The notes under the pieces: model-generated | The model's database searches: none | The model's input: only the letters and a program-made list of their open reading frames with translations | What the model was told of the DNA's origin: nothing | Program-made: the position numbers and the translations under genes | Source: Synechococcus sp. HK05 | Lineage (GTDB): Bacteria > Cyanobacteriota > Cyanobacteriia > PCC-6307 > Cyanobiaceae | DNA: 64,000 nucleotides | Assembly: GCF_019104765.1 (NCBI RefSeq) | Contig: NZ_JAHRXJ010000009.1 | Coordinates: 124,001 to 188,000 of the forward strand | Reading direction: 5' to 3' | Shown: one piece after another, positions 55,182 to 64,000 of the stretch | How the letters are laid out: the number at the start of each line of letters is the position of its first letter | Numbering within the stretch: the stretch's first letter is position 1

Positions 55182-56345
55182 TCAGCCCCAGAGCCGCCGC
55201 CGCGGAGCTGCCGCCAGCCGTTGGTGGGTGTCGGCCAGCAGATCGGGAATCGGGAGCTGGTGGGGGCAGCGGGGCAGGCAGTCGCCGCAGCGCTGGCAGG
55301 CGCTGGCATTGCGCTCCTCCCACCAATGGCCGGCCCTGCCGATCAGGTTGTAGCGCTCCTGGGCGAAGGCGTTCATGCCGTGGCCCACCGCCAGGTTGCG
55401 CAAGCGCAGCAGCTCGGGGATGGGCACCTCGCTGGGGCAGGGCAGGCAGGCGCGGCATTGCCCGCAGGCTTCGGTGCCCAGGCGCGCCTGACCTGCTGCC
55501 GCCAACCGGGCCAGGGCGGCTTGATGGGCCTCGCTGAGCCAGGGCGTGGCGCCGCTCAGGCGCGCGGCGAGGGCCAGATCCTCAGGCTGTTCAGCGCCGA
55601 GGGTGAGGGAGGAGATGCCCGCCTCCAGCAGGAAGCGATAAGCCAACTCCAGGGGGTGGAAGGGGGCGCAATCCACCAGGAGCTCATCTGAGGGGGCATA
55701 CAGCCGTCCGCCTTTGTCGGCCGGGGAGATGGCGAGAACCCCGATTCCGGCTTGCAGGGCATGTTGCGCGATGGCCAGCCGGGTTTGATCGAACAGGTGC
55801 AGATGCAGGCTGCAGAAGCTGAAGCGCCCGCTGGCCAGTGCCTGCTCGATCAGGGTGTTGCTGCCGTGGCTGGAGAAGCCCACCTGGCCCACGAGCCCTT
55901 CCTCCAGGGCCCAACGCAGCAGCTCAGCACCCGCTCCCTCTAGGGCCCAGTTCAGGTGCTCCGGTCGGTTGAGGCCGTGCACCGCCAGGTTGTGGAGCTG
56001 GGTTAATCCCAACCGCTCCAGCAACGCCGCCAGCTGCTGCTGGCCGTCCTCCAGGCTGATACCCGGCAGCAGCTTGCTGGTGAGCACCAGATCGGCGTGG
56101 ACGTCGGGATCCTGCTCCTGCAGGTTGCGCAACGCCAGCCCGAGGTAACGCTCAGCCATGCCATAGGCCGGTGCCGTTTCCACGTGGTTGATGCCGGCCG
56201 CCAGGGCCGCCTTCAGCACCTGGGTCATCTGCTCGGCACTGCCGGTGGCCCGCATCGTGCCGAGGCAGAAGGGCGAGACGGCCGGGCCTCGGCCGAAGGG
56301 GCGCCGCTCAGCTGGGGGCTGTTTCACCGCCGGGGGCCTCCTCAT
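55182..56345 (-). CDS. Aldo/keto reductase with C-terminal 4Fe-4S domain
   Basis: Protein of 387 aa: an AKR barrel (LGTMRATGS, INHVETAPAYGMAERYLGLAL, VHGLNRPEHLN, GVLAISPADKGG) fused to a ferredoxin-like region with ACGQCRACLPCPSEVPIPELL and CQRCGDCLPRCPHQLPIPDLL, two 4Fe-4S-type cysteine sets. Such reductases are widespread in cyanobacteria; the substrate is unknown. The ATG at 56345 gives a start overlapping the DUF151 stop by 38 bases; the longer frame is antisense-type filler. Confidence 0.88.
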   Translation of the reverse strand: MRRPPAVKQPPAERRPFGRGPAVSPFCLGTMRATGSAEQMTQVLKAALAAGINHVETAPAYGMAERYLGLALRNLQEQDPDVHADLVLTSKLLPGISLEDGQQQLAALLERLGLTQLHNLAVHGLNRPEHLNWALEGAGAELLRWALEEGLVGQVGFSSHGSNTLIEQALASGRFSFCSLHLHLFDQTRLAIAQHALQAGIGVLAISPADKGGRLYAPSDELLVDCAPFHPLELAYRFLLEAGISSLTLGAEQPEDLALAARLSGATPWLSEAHQAALARLAAAGQARLGTEACGQCRACLPCPSEVPIPELLRLRNLAVGHGMNAFAQERYNLIGRAGHWWEERNASACQRCGDCLPRCPHQLPIPDLLADTHQRLAAAPRRRLWG

Positions 56346-56868
56346 CGCCACCCTCCTCTGGGTTGCTGTCGCTTTGGGCCTGGCGGATGTGACGCACCAG
56401 CTCGGCGGGGCTGATCCCGTCGAGGAAGCGGCGGAAATCGGCGGCATCTTCGGCATCGGCTTCGGCATCCACCGGGATGGAGGCATCGGCCACCACTTCC
56501 TCCAGCATCCAGATGCTGCTGCCGGTGCGCACCGCCAGGGCGATGGCATCACTGGGCCGGGCATCGAGCTCGTGGCTTTGGCCATCGCTGCCGCTGAGCT
56601 TGAGCACCGCGCGGAAGGTGCTGTCTTCGATGGTGTGGATGATCACCCGTTGCAGCTCCAGGCCACCGGCCTCCAGCAGCTTGGCCATCAGGTCGTGGCT
56701 GAGGGGCCGGGCGGGACTCTGATCCTTGAGCCCAGCCATGATGTTCTGGGCTTGAGCCTGGTCGATCCAGATCGGCACTTGCCGCCGGCCGGAGGGATCG
56801 CGCAACAGCACGATCGGGCTGCGGCTGGCGGCGTCGAGGGCGATGCCGGCCACGCGCATCTCAACCAT
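56308..56868 (-). CDS. Bifunctional nuclease family protein (DUF151)
   Basis: Protein of 186 aa. MRVAGIALDAASRSPIVLLRDPSGRRQVPIWIDQAQAQNI and ELDARPSDAIALAVRTGSSIWM identify the BFN/DUF151 family, reported to have RNase/DNase activity in plants and common in bacteria. The C-terminal tail is acidic (DSNPEEGGDEEAPGGE). The tail overlaps the start of the AKR gene. Confidence 0.9.
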   Translation of the reverse strand: MVEMRVAGIALDAASRSPIVLLRDPSGRRQVPIWIDQAQAQNIMAGLKDQSPARPLSHDLMAKLLEAGGLELQRVIIHTIEDSTFRAVLKLSGSDGQSHELDARPSDAIALAVRTGSSIWMLEEVVADASIPVDAEADAEDAADFRRFLDGISPAELVRHIRQAQSDSNPEEGGDEEAPGGETAPS

Positions 56869-56923
56869 CGCTTGCCTGCAGACGCCCTTGCCCGATTATG
56901 GCCAGGGTTGATCGGGGCACCGC

Positions 56924-57595
56924 ATGTTCACCGGGCTGGTGCAGGCCGTGGGGCAGCTGCAGCGTTGCAGCGGCGGTGTGGAGCTGCGCGTGTCAGCTGA
57001 AGCCGGGCTCGATCCCGCCGCCCTGGCCCTCGGTGACAGCGTGGCCGTGGATGGTGTGTGCCTCACGGTGACCGAGCGGTCAGCCCATGGCTTCAAGGCC
57101 GATGTGAGCGAGGAAACCCTGGCCCGCACCACCCTGGCCGCCAAGGCTGATCGGCGCGGCTGGGTGAATCTCGAGCCGGCCCTGCGTTTGGCGGATCGCC
57201 TCGGCGGCCATCTGGTGAGCGGTCACGTGGATGGCTTGGGCACCGTGGTGGCTGTGGAGCAGCAACCGGCTTCCTGGCGGCTGGTGCTGCGCTGGGCTAA
57301 CCCCGCCTATGGCCGCTACGTGTGTGAGAAGGCCAGTGTGGCCGTCGATGGCATCAGCCTCACCGTGGCCGATTGCAGCGCCGATGGGGCGGAGTTCTGG
57401 ATTGCGGTGATTCCCCACACCTGGAGCTCCACCACCCTGCGGCAGTTGCGGGTGGGGGATGCGGTGAATCTCGAGGCGGATCTGCTGGCGAAGTACACCG
57501 AACGGCTGTTGGGTTGGCGCCAGGAGCGTGATGCCAACACCGCCTCAGCCCCCGCGATCGACGCTGGCTGGCTGGCTGAACACGGCTGGAGCTGA
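56924..57595 (+). CDS. ribE: Riboflavin synthase, alpha subunit
   Basis: Protein of 223 aa with the two internally duplicated lumazine-binding repeats: FTGLVQAVGQL..., DSVAVDGVCLTVTE..., GHLVSGHVDGLGTV and KASVAVDGISLTV. It converts two 6,7-dimethyl-8-ribityllumazine to riboflavin plus the pyrimidine precursor. Length is normal. No FMN riboswitch is visible in the 55-base spacer upstream. Confidence 0.95.
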   Translation: MFTGLVQAVGQLQRCSGGVELRVSAEAGLDPAALALGDSVAVDGVCLTVTERSAHGFKADVSEETLARTTLAAKADRRGWVNLEPALRLADRLGGHLVSGHVDGLGTVVAVEQQPASWRLVLRWANPAYGRYVCEKASVAVDGISLTVADCSADGAEFWIAVIPHTWSSTTLRQLRVGDAVNLEADLLAKYTERLLGWRQERDANTASAPAIDAGWLAEHGWS

Positions 57596-57611
57596 CGATC
57601 GCAGCGGTGAT

Positions 57612-57629
57612 GTCTACCTTCTGGTAGAC
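57612..57629 (+). other. Short perfect hairpin upstream of the HdeD-like gene
   Basis: GTCTACC (57612-57618) and GGTAGAC (57623-57629) form a 7-bp stem with loop TTCT, followed by GACCGTTTTCT just before the ATG at 57641. It could end ribE transcription or affect HdeD translation; the T-run is short. Confidence 0.45.
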
Positions 57630-57640
57630 GACCGTTTTCT

Positions 57641-58243
57641 ATGGCTTCCGACAGACCTGAGCTCGCTGTGAGCTCCCTGCGCAGTTTCACCATTGCCGAG
57701 GGCATCTTGCTGCTGGTGCTCGGCGTGCTGGCGCTGCTGTTCCCCGTGATCGCCTCCGCCTGGGTCACCGTGATCGTGGCCCTGGCCTTTCTGGTGGGCG
57801 GCATCTTTGGCTGGATCAACAGCCTCACCCGTTCACGCCGCCTGAGCCGCTGGCATTGCTTCTGGCGCCTGGTGGTGTCCACTCTCTTCCTGGTCACCGG
57901 CGCCTGGATTATTCAGCAGTTCAGTGCCGGCATCGTGCCGGCGGCCGCGCAGGTGGCGGCGCTGGCCTTTGCCATCGGCATCGTGTTCCTGGTGGAGGGT
58001 GTCGTGGCCGCGATCGTGGCGCTCTCCCATAGGGAGATGTTCGGATGGGGGTGGGGCCTGGCCAATGGCGTCGTCACCTTCGTCCTGGGACTGATCATCG
58101 TTTCGATGAGAGACGGCGGCTTGCTGAGCGTGTTGGGGATCCTGGTTGGGATCAGCTTCCTGTTCAGCGGCATTGATCTGCTGGTGTTCAGTGCCGCCTT
58201 CCACGGTCCTGATGATCGGGGCGGGCCTGCTCAGCCGGCCTGA
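57641..58243 (+). CDS. HdeD-family (DUF308) membrane protein
   Basis: Protein of 200 aa with six hydrophobic helices in three pairs: FTIAEGILLLVLGVLALLFPVIASAWVTVIVALAFLVGGIFG, later VTFVLGLIIVSMRDGG and a final ISFLFSGIDLLVF. This is the HdeD/DUF308 repeat pattern; E. coli HdeD is tied to acid resistance, but function here is unknown. ATG at 57641. Its 3' end overlaps the cyAbrB gene by 13 bases, convergent. Confidence 0.88.
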   Translation: MASDRPELAVSSLRSFTIAEGILLLVLGVLALLFPVIASAWVTVIVALAFLVGGIFGWINSLTRSRRLSRWHCFWRLVVSTLFLVTGAWIIQQFSAGIVPAAAQVAALAFAIGIVFLVEGVVAAIVALSHREMFGWGWGLANGVVTFVLGLIIVSMRDGGLLSVLGILVGISFLFSGIDLLVFSAAFHGPDDRGGPAQPA

Positions 58244-58677
58244 TCGGCTGCGTTGCTCTCGCCTGTGTTGCTGCTCTCGTTGGCTTCATCGAGGGGCAGC
58301 AACCAGATCGAGCCGGTTTCCTGGTGAATTTCGATCTTGAATTCCTGGCCCGGCTCCAGACCCATGCGGCGGGTGTAGGCATGGCCGATCAGCAGATTGC
58401 CGTTGCCATGCACCCGCGTGCGGAATTCGGCCTGGCGGCCGCGGGTGCCGCTACCACCGCCGCTCCCACCGCTGGCGTGACTGGGCAGTTTGTAGCCCTT
58501 CGCTTCCACCAGGGCGCGGTAGAAGCTCTTCTTCAGCAACCGGCCGCTGGGACCCACATAGCCGCAGGCTCTGGCGATCTGGTCTTCGGGGCGATTGCTC
58601 AGGGCACGGGCCTTGTCGAGGAGGGCCTTCCCTTCCAGCATCTGCACGGGCGTGCTCACTTTCTCTTCAACGAACAC
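58231..58677 (-). CDS. cyAbrB-type transcriptional regulator
   Basis: Protein of 148 aa. The N-terminal domain (MLEGKALLDKARALSNRPEDQIARACGYV, ...FYRALVEAKGYKLP) and C-terminal AbrB-like part (RTRVHGNGNLLIGHAYTRRMGLEPGQEFKIEIHQETGSIWLLP) match the cyanobacterial cyAbrB family, global regulators of nitrogen, carbon and stress responses. A Gly/Ser linker joins the domains. GTG at 58677 opens the frame; GTG 58659 or the ATG at ~58641 are alternatives. Confidence 0.88.
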   Translation of the reverse strand: MFVEEKVSTPVQMLEGKALLDKARALSNRPEDQIARACGYVGPSGRLLKKSFYRALVEAKGYKLPSHASGGSGGGSGTRGRQAEFRTRVHGNGNLLIGHAYTRRMGLEPGQEFKIEIHQETGSIWLLPLDEANESSNTGESNAADQAG

Positions 58678-58755
58678 CGGCTTGGCTGAGATCTGGTCGC
58701 CCGATTGTGCCGATCAACTGCAATCACCCGCAAGGGCAAAAGCAGAGAACTGTGT

Positions 58756-59364
58756 TCAAAGCAGATACAGCAGGCCGTAGAGGATCACCCAGATCCCATC
58801 CACAAAGTGCCAGTAGAGCTCTGCCGCCTCCAACGGGAACTGGTTGTCGATCGTGATCCTTCCGCCTTCTCGGCTTTGCCACCACACGATCAGGATCATC
58901 AGGCCGCCCAGGGTCACGTGCAGGCCGTGGAACCCCGTAATGGCGTAGAAGGTGCTGGCGAAGAGGTTGTCGGTGAGGCCGAAGGGCAGGGCGAAGTACT
59001 CCTTCATCTGACCGGCCAGGAAGCTGAAGCCCAGTGCAGCGGTGAGCAGCAGCCAGCGCTGACAGAGCGGGTGATTGCCGCGCCGCAGGGCGGCCCCTGC
59101 CCGATGGAAGGTGAAGCTGCTCACCAGGAGCAACAGCGTGTTGATCGTTGGCAGCAGTAGCTCGAGCTCGTAGTTGTGCCCGGAGGGCAACGGGTTCACA
59201 GCCCGGAAGGTGAGGTACGCCGCAAAGAAGCCGGCGAAGGTCATGCCATCCGCTACCAGGAAGGTGGCCAGGCCGAAGATGCGGTGGTCGCCGTGGCCGT
59301 CTGCATGGTCGTGGTCAGCTGCGCTGACGGGGGAGGCAAGGTTGTCGCTCTGAAGGCTCGTCAT
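58756..59364 (-). CDS. ctaE: Cytochrome c oxidase subunit III
   Basis: Membrane subunit of about 202 aa. It has FGLATFLVADGMTFAGFFAAYLTFRA, the central helices with LPFGLTDNLFASTFYAITGFHGLHVTLG (conserved His/Gly segment) and the C-terminal AAELYWHFVDGIWVILYGLLYLL, all diagnostic of COX3. The ATG at 59364 overlaps the ctaD stop (ATGA). Last gene of ctaC-ctaD-ctaE. Confidence 0.95.
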   Translation of the reverse strand: MTSLQSDNLASPVSAADHDHADGHGDHRIFGLATFLVADGMTFAGFFAAYLTFRAVNPLPSGHNYELELLLPTINTLLLLVSSFTFHRAGAALRRGNHPLCQRWLLLTAALGFSFLAGQMKEYFALPFGLTDNLFASTFYAITGFHGLHVTLGGLMILIVWWQSREGGRITIDNQFPLEAAELYWHFVDGIWVILYGLLYLL

Positions 59365-61028
59365 CGCTGATCTCCTTGGCCAAGGGTCCACAGGTCACGG
59401 CCACTGCTGGCCTCCAGGCTCAGTTCACCGGGCGCGACGCCGTAGCCATAGGGCTCATGAACCAGTGGCGGCTCGCCGTGCCAGTTCTCCACCGGTGGCG
59501 GTGAGCTGGTGAGCCACTCAGGGGTGAGAGCCTTCCAGGGGTTGTCGCCGGCGGGGGCCCCGTTGAAGGCGCTCATCACCACATTCAGCAGAAAGGGCAG
59601 TGTGCTGATCGCCATGAGCAGGGCGCCGGCACTGCTGAACTGATTGATCAGGGTGAACTGAGGGTCGTATTCGGCCACGCGCCGGGGCATGCCATTGAGG
59701 CCGAGCCAGTGCTGAGGGGCAAAGCAGAGGTTGAAACCGATGAAGGTGAGCCAGAAGTGCAGTTGCCCGAGGGGTTCATTCAGCATCCGGCCGGTGACCT
59801 TCGGGTACCAGTGGTAGATCGAGGCAAAGATCACAAACACCGTGCCTCCGTAGACGATGTAGTGGAAATGCCCCACCACGAAGTAGGTGTCGTGCACGTG
59901 GATGTCGAAGGGCACCTGGGCCAGTGCCACGCCGGTGATGCCGCCGAACACAAAGTTCACGATGAAGCCACAGCAGAACAGCATTGCCGTGTTGAGGCTG
60001 ATTTTGCCGCCCCAGAGGGTGGCCAACCAATTGAAAAACTTGATGCCCGTGGGAACGGCGATAAACGCGGTGGCGATCGTGAAAAACAGGCGCATCCAAG
60101 GAGGTGTGCCACTGGTGAACATGTGGTGCGCCCACACGATCAAGCCCAGAAACACAATCGCCATGATCGAATACACCATTGTGGTGTAGCCAAACAGCGG
60201 CTTGCGGGCATGCACCGGCAGGATCTCGCTCACCAGGCCAAAGGCCGGCAGCACCATGATGTACACCGCTGGGTGTGAGTAAAACCAGAACAGGTGCTGG
60301 TACACCACAGCATTGCCACCGAGAGCCGGATTAAAGAAGCCGGTGTGGGCAATGATGTCGAAGCTGAGCAGCACCAAGGTGCCGGCTAGCACGGGGGTGG
60401 AGAGCACCACCAGGATGCTGGTACCGAGCATGGCCCAGCAATACATCGGCAATTGCATCAAGCCAAGGCCAGGGCGGCGCAGCTTGAGGATGGTGGCGAT
60501 GAAATTGATGCCACCGAAAATTGAGCTGCCCCCCAGAAGCAGCACACTCAGGATCCAGATGATCTGCCCTGTGGCTGGTGTGGTGATGCTTAAGGGTGGA
60601 TAGGCCGTCCAGCCGGATTGGGCGGCGCCGGTGATGAAGTAGCTGCTGATCAGCAGGATCCCCGCGGGGGGAATCAACCAGAACGCCACGGCATTGAGCC
60701 GCGGGAAGGCCATGTCACGGGCACCCACGTAGAAGGGGATCAGGTAGTTGCCGAAGGCGCCATTCACCACCGGCACGATCCACAGAAAAATCATCACCGT
60801 GCCGTGCAGGGTGAGCACTTCGTTGTAGGTCTCCCGCGGCAGGAAATCGGAGATGGGGGTGAGTAGCTCCGTGCGGATCGCGCCGGCCAGGGCGCCGCCG
60901 ATCAAATAGAAGAGAAAGCCGCATACCAGATACTGGAGCCCGATCACTTTGTGGTCGGTGCTGAAGCTCAGGTAGCGCAGCCAGCCCTGGGGCTGCAGCG
61001 AGGGGCTGGGGTTGAGGCTGAGGGTCAT
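59361..61028 (-). CDS. ctaD: Cytochrome c oxidase subunit I
   Basis: Catalytic subunit of the aa3-type oxidase, 555 aa, 12 helices. Heme and copper ligands are in the blocks TLHGTVMIFLW (first heme His), FWFYSHPAVYIMVLPAFG (CuB His and the cross-linked Tyr region), VWAHHMF (CuB His pair) and HVHDTYFVVGHFHYIVYGG (heme His). The FDIHVHDTYF motif marks a genuine cytochrome oxidase. Four-base overlaps with ctaC and ctaE show coupling. Confidence 0.97.
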   Translation of the reverse strand: MTLSLNPSPSLQPQGWLRYLSFSTDHKVIGLQYLVCGFLFYLIGGALAGAIRTELLTPISDFLPRETYNEVLTLHGTVMIFLWIVPVVNGAFGNYLIPFYVGARDMAFPRLNAVAFWLIPPAGILLISSYFITGAAQSGWTAYPPLSITTPATGQIIWILSVLLLGGSSIFGGINFIATILKLRRPGLGLMQLPMYCWAMLGTSILVVLSTPVLAGTLVLLSFDIIAHTGFFNPALGGNAVVYQHLFWFYSHPAVYIMVLPAFGLVSEILPVHARKPLFGYTTMVYSIMAIVFLGLIVWAHHMFTSGTPPWMRLFFTIATAFIAVPTGIKFFNWLATLWGGKISLNTAMLFCCGFIVNFVFGGITGVALAQVPFDIHVHDTYFVVGHFHYIVYGGTVFVIFASIYHWYPKVTGRMLNEPLGQLHFWLTFIGFNLCFAPQHWLGLNGMPRRVAEYDPQFTLINQFSSAGALLMAISTLPFLLNVVMSAFNGAPAGDNPWKALTPEWLTSSPPPVENWHGEPPLVHEPYGYGVAPGELSLEASSGRDLWTLGQGDQR

Positions 61029-61858
61029 GACTGCACCGCGGCGGGGGACTCAGCAGGGGGATTGGGGCTGTTTTTCGCCACCCAGGCGGCAAAGCTTTCC
61101 GGTTCTTCCACGACCACCGTGGAGCGCATGCCGCCGTGATACGGGCCGCAGAGCTCAGCGCACACGATCGGGTATTGCCCCGCTCGGGTGGGGGTAAAGC
61201 TCAGCAGGGTTGGTTGGCCTGGGATCACATCCTGTTTCAGGCGAAACTGCGGCACCCAGAAGGCGTGGATCACATCGAGGGCTTTCATCTGCAGAGCCAC
61301 CGGCTGCCCCACCGGCACATGCAGTTCGCCGCTGGTGATGTCGGAATCGGGGTAATGAAAGATAAAGGCAAATTGCATGGCGGTCACGTCCACCGGCAGC
61401 GCCGCGATCGCCCCGTCTCCCTCGAGCGCCACCGGACTGATCCCACCCCAGGTGCGCTCGTCGCTGTGTTGCATGCCGTGCATGCTGTGATCGTTGAGCG
61501 GGGTCATCCCGCCCATCCGGTCGTAAATGTCGTAGCTGTAGATCCCCACAAACAGCACCACCACCGCGGGGATGGCCGTCCAGACGATCTCCAGCGGCAG
61601 ATTCCCTTCGATGGCTGCCCCATCGCCGGTTTCTCCCACGCGGCGTCGAAAGCGCACCAGGCTGTAAACAATCAAGCCCACGATCCCGATGAACAGGATC
61701 GCGCCAATGCTGAACAAAACCTTAAAGAGTTCGTCGTAAACCGGTGCATTGGCGCTGGCGTCTGTCGGCAGCAGGTTCACGTTCTGGCCAATCCATAGCC
61801 CTGCCAGCACCAGAGCCATTCCGGTGAGCAGGGTGAGGATGGAGGGAGGGACCCGCAT
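61025..61858 (-). CDS. ctaC: Cytochrome c oxidase subunit II
   Basis: CuA-bearing subunit of 277 aa. Two N-terminal hydrophobic segments (about residues 7-25 and 46-69) precede the cupredoxin domain; the CuA motif is CAELCGPYHGGM near residue 235, with the upstream His in HAFWVPQFRLKQD. A His/Met-rich loop (HSMHGMQHSDE) occurs between. It is the promoter-proximal gene of ctaCDE and divergent from ctaA. Confidence 0.95.
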   Translation of the reverse strand: MRVPPSILTLLTGMALVLAGLWIGQNVNLLPTDASANAPVYDELFKVLFSIGAILFIGIVGLIVYSLVRFRRRVGETGDGAAIEGNLPLEIVWTAIPAVVVLFVGIYSYDIYDRMGGMTPLNDHSMHGMQHSDERTWGGISPVALEGDGAIAALPVDVTAMQFAFIFHYPDSDITSGELHVPVGQPVALQMKALDVIHAFWVPQFRLKQDVIPGQPTLLSFTPTRAGQYPIVCAELCGPYHGGMRSTVVVEEPESFAAWVAKNSPNPPAESPAAVQS

Positions 61859-62043
61859 GGCTGCGGCTTCGAACGACCAACCCTATGGAGGATCGCCAGG
61901 GCTGGGCTGCGGCTGTTGACCTTTGCAGCAATGTCCTTGGTTCGGGTGAGGGATTGAACACCGATTGCAACGTCGATTGATGCAATCGTGTGGCCGCCTG
62001 TTGCCCTGGTTAGTTTCAGCTCAACCCTGGTTTCAGTCGTCCG

Positions 62044-62967
62044 ATGACGGCCATTGCCCTCTCGCCGCCGATCGGTCGTCGTAGCGCTCTCGCGGCGCTC
62101 AGTGCCCACTTATTGGTGGCACTGATTGCTTTGGTAGGCATTGGTGGGGCTACTCGGGTGATGGAGGCGGGCCTGGCTTGTCCGGATTGGCCTCTCTGTT
62201 ACGGCTCACTGCTGCCGGGCCGGCAGATGAATCTGCAGGTGTTCCTGGAATGGTTTCACCGCCTCGACGCCTTTGTGGTGGGTGTGGGGTTGTTGGTTCA
62301 GGCATCGCTCAGCACCTGGTGGCGTCGCGACTTGCCCCGTGCCGTGCCGTGGCTGTCCGGGGCAGCTCTGCTGCTGGTGGCCGTTCAAGGCGGCCTTGGC
62401 GCTCTCACGGTCACCCTGTTGTTGCCGTTTTCGGTGGTCACGGCTCACCTGATCACGGCACTGCTGTTGGTGGCGCTGCTCAGCGCCTGCACGCAGGTGT
62501 TGTTGGAGCCAACCCCCAGTGGCATGGCTCCTCTCCAGAGCCGTTGTGCGGTGGATCGGCTCTGGCCCACGCTGCTCGGTGTGGTGGCGCTGCTGGCCCT
62601 AGGCCAGTGCTTGCTTGGTGGACTGATGGCCACCCAGTGGGCTGCCGGGCGTTGCCTCAGCTCAGGCGAGGGCTGCGGTTGGCTCTTGGCCCATCGCCTG
62701 GGCGCTCGGCCCGTGGCAGTGGCCGCGTTGGTGGCCGCCGCCTGGGGGCTCTGGCGCCGCCAGAGCGAACGACTCCTGGCCGCGCTGGCGGCCTTGGCCG
62801 TGCTGGCTCAGGTGGCGCTTGGGGTGCTGAGCCTGCGTCTCACCCTGGCGGTGCCCGCCGTCACCGTGGCGCACCAATTGATGGCGGCCTTCCTGGTGGC
62901 GGTGCTCGCCGCCTGGTTCAGCCGCAGCTTGCTTCAGCCCGCTTATTTGGAGGTGACTCGTGGTTAG
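62044..62967 (+). CDS. ctaA: Heme A synthase (COX15/CtaA)
   Basis: Eight-helix membrane protein of 307 aa oxidizing heme O to heme A. Heme-ligand histidines appear in [33 protein letters not shown] and [12 protein letters not shown]. It shows [14 protein letters not shown] and [12 protein letters not shown], paired cysteine loops on the exported side. ATG at 62044; the stop overlaps the ctaB start by 8 bases. It is divergent from ctaC across a 185-base spacer. Confidence 0.95.
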   Translation: MTAIALSPPIGRRSALAALSAHLLVALIALVGIGGATRVMEAGLACPDWPLCYGSLLPGRQMNLQVFLEWFHRLDAFVVGVGLLVQASLSTWWRRDLPRAVPWLSGAALLLVAVQGGLGALTVTLLLPFSVVTAHLITALLLVALLSACTQVLLEPTPSGMAPLQSRCAVDRLWPTLLGVVALLALGQCLLGGLMATQWAAGRCLSSGEGCGWLLAHRLGARPVAVAALVAAAWGLWRRQSERLLAALAALAVLAQVALGVLSLRLTLAVPAVTVAHQLMAAFLVAVLAAWFSRSLLQPAYLEVTRG

Positions 62968-63979
62968 TGCTCCTGCTGCTTCAACGGGTCTGAGCCGTGA
63001 CCAGGCGGTGCCCTCGCGGGCACGGATCAAGCTGCCGCCTTGGCTGGAGGTGGCCAAGCCGCGCCTGATTCCGCTCCTGCTGGCCACCACCCTCGGGGGC
63101 ATGGCCCTCTCCGAGGGGTGGCCCCTGCCGCCGTTGCGCTTGGCCTGCACCCTGGGTGGCGGTGCGTTGGCGGCAGCGGCCGCTGGTGTTCTCAACTGCC
63201 TTTGGGAGCAAGAGCTCGATGGCCGCATGCAGCGCACCAGCTCCCGGGCGCTGCCCTCCGGTCGCTTGTCGATGGGCACGGCTTTCGCCATTGCCGTGGC
63301 GCTTGCCCTCACGGCGGCCACCCTGCTGGTGGGCGGCGTGAATTGCCTCGCCGCAAGCCTGGCGCTGCTGGGGCTCTGCAGCTACGTGCTGCTCTACACC
63401 GTCCTGCTCAAGCCCCGCACCCCGCAAAACATCGTGATCGGCGGGGTGGCCGGCGCCATCCCGCCCCTGGTGGGGGCCGCGGCGGCCACGGGTCACCTGG
63501 GCCTAGGGAGCTGGTGGCTGTTCGCGCTGGTGATGGTGTGGACCCCCGCCCACTTTTGGGCCCTGGCCCTGCTGCTGCGCGAGGACTACCGCGCCGTGGG
63601 GATTCCGATGCTGCCGGTGGTGAAGGGCACCGCCGCCACCGCTCGTGGCATCAGCTTTTATGCCGCCCTCACGGTGTTGCTCAGCCTGTTGGGGGTGTGG
63701 GCACTGCCCAGTGGCGGGCTGCTCTATGGCTTGTTGCTGCTGCCGTTCAATGCCCGTCTGATTCAGATGGCCTGGCGGCTCCATCAAGATCCCGATGATG
63801 TGCAGCGCGCCCGTGGCTTGTTCCGCTGGTCGATCCTGTATCTATTCGGGATCTGCCTGCTGTTGCTGATGGCTCGGCTGCCGTCGGGTGCTGTGTTCAG
63901 TTCCCAGGGTTGGGATCTGCTGGCGCTGGCTGGGTCCGGCAAGCCAGGTTTCACCCTGGCTGCGGTTTTGGCGGCCTGA
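62960..63979 (+). CDS. ctaB: Protoheme IX farnesyltransferase (heme O synthase)
   Basis: UbiA-type prenyltransferase of 339 aa. The first Asp-rich motif is [23 protein letters not shown] (positions about 75-97), and the later [27 protein letters not shown] block contains the second; about nine helices. GTG start at 62960 overlaps ctaA, so the two heme-maturation genes are coupled. With ctaCDE they provide the oxidase and its heme. No further gene fits in the remaining 21 bases. Confidence 0.95.
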   Translation: MVSAPAASTGLSRDQAVPSRARIKLPPWLEVAKPRLIPLLLATTLGGMALSEGWPLPPLRLACTLGGGALAAAAAGVLNCLWEQELDGRMQRTSSRALPSGRLSMGTAFAIAVALALTAATLLVGGVNCLAASLALLGLCSYVLLYTVLLKPRTPQNIVIGGVAGAIPPLVGAAAATGHLGLGSWWLFALVMVWTPAHFWALALLLREDYRAVGIPMLPVVKGTAATARGISFYAALTVLLSLLGVWALPSGGLLYGLLLLPFNARLIQMAWRLHQDPDDVQRARGLFRWSILYLFGICLLLLMARLPSGAVFSSQGWDLLALAGSGKPGFTLAAVLAA

Positions 63980-64000
63980 GCTTTCTAGATTGGCCTCTTC

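Noticed and set aside
56869-56923. FMN riboswitch before riboflavin synthase
   Set aside because: The 55-base spacer is too short and has none of the conserved RFN-element segments.

Overview
The window looks like chromosome from a high-GC picocyanobacterium of the Synechococcus/Cyanobium group. I infer this from the gene set: a clpR-clpP pair, a Ycf46-type AAA protein, a Vipp1/PspA-like protein, ndhB, a cyAbrB regulator, a cox cluster with ctaA/ctaB, DUF2808 and DUF4359 proteins, and frequent GTG/TTG starts. There is no rRNA operon, CRISPR array, insertion sequence or prophage. Genes are tightly packed, with many 1-4 nt stop/start overlaps that suggest translational coupling.

0-10.5 kb is housekeeping: ilvC (cut by the window edge), clpR-clpP, a membrane PIN/TRAM protein, hemW, panB, the small SRP RNA, then the cell-wall/division run ddl - small membrane protein - ftsQ - ftsZ, then miaB. 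10.5-16.7 kb is more unusual: an enolase-superfamily epimerase coupled to a DUF1611 protein (the dgcA-dgcN pair known from D-glutamate catabolism), tRNA-His, a DUF4359 protein, a cytosine-deaminase-like amidohydrolase, a GlcD-like FAD enzyme and a lumenal pentapeptide protein. 16.7-27.3 kb holds folC, argD, two tRNA-Leu genes, murA, a SpoU methyltransferase, lpdA, trpC, rpsD, yidD, a glutaredoxin-like protein and murE.

27.3-30.8 kb has a cysteine-desulfurase/lyase-like enzyme and two tandem sulfotransferases in visibly AT-richer sequence, the best candidate for acquired DNA. 30.5-36.9 kb: a small membrane ORF without a clear start, ycf46, a YceD-like protein, then yidC - PH-domain protein - rnpA - rpmH, a DUF2808 protein, aroH and sppA. 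37-45 kb: an EamA transporter, two glycosyltransferases, a DUF721 protein, MscS, Vipp1/PspA, a thioredoxin and an aminotransferase. 45-55 kb: birA, an M23 peptidase, an ABC ATPase coupled to ndhB, topA, and a run of lipoprotein - DUF2232 - CobT-like - Tat lipoprotein. 55-64 kb: an Fe-S aldo/keto reductase, a bifunctional nuclease, riboflavin synthase, HdeD, cyAbrB, and cytochrome oxidase (ctaC-ctaD-ctaE) divergent from ctaA-ctaB.

The observations I rate most worth a second look are the dgcA-dgcN pair with a 17-bp perfect inverted repeat in its leader, a 13-bp perfect stem that encloses the rnpA start codon, an Ig-like insert in YidC, the tandem sulfotransferase patch, and the start-less membrane ORF behind ycf46. 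All functional calls come from reading motifs by eye; no database search was run.
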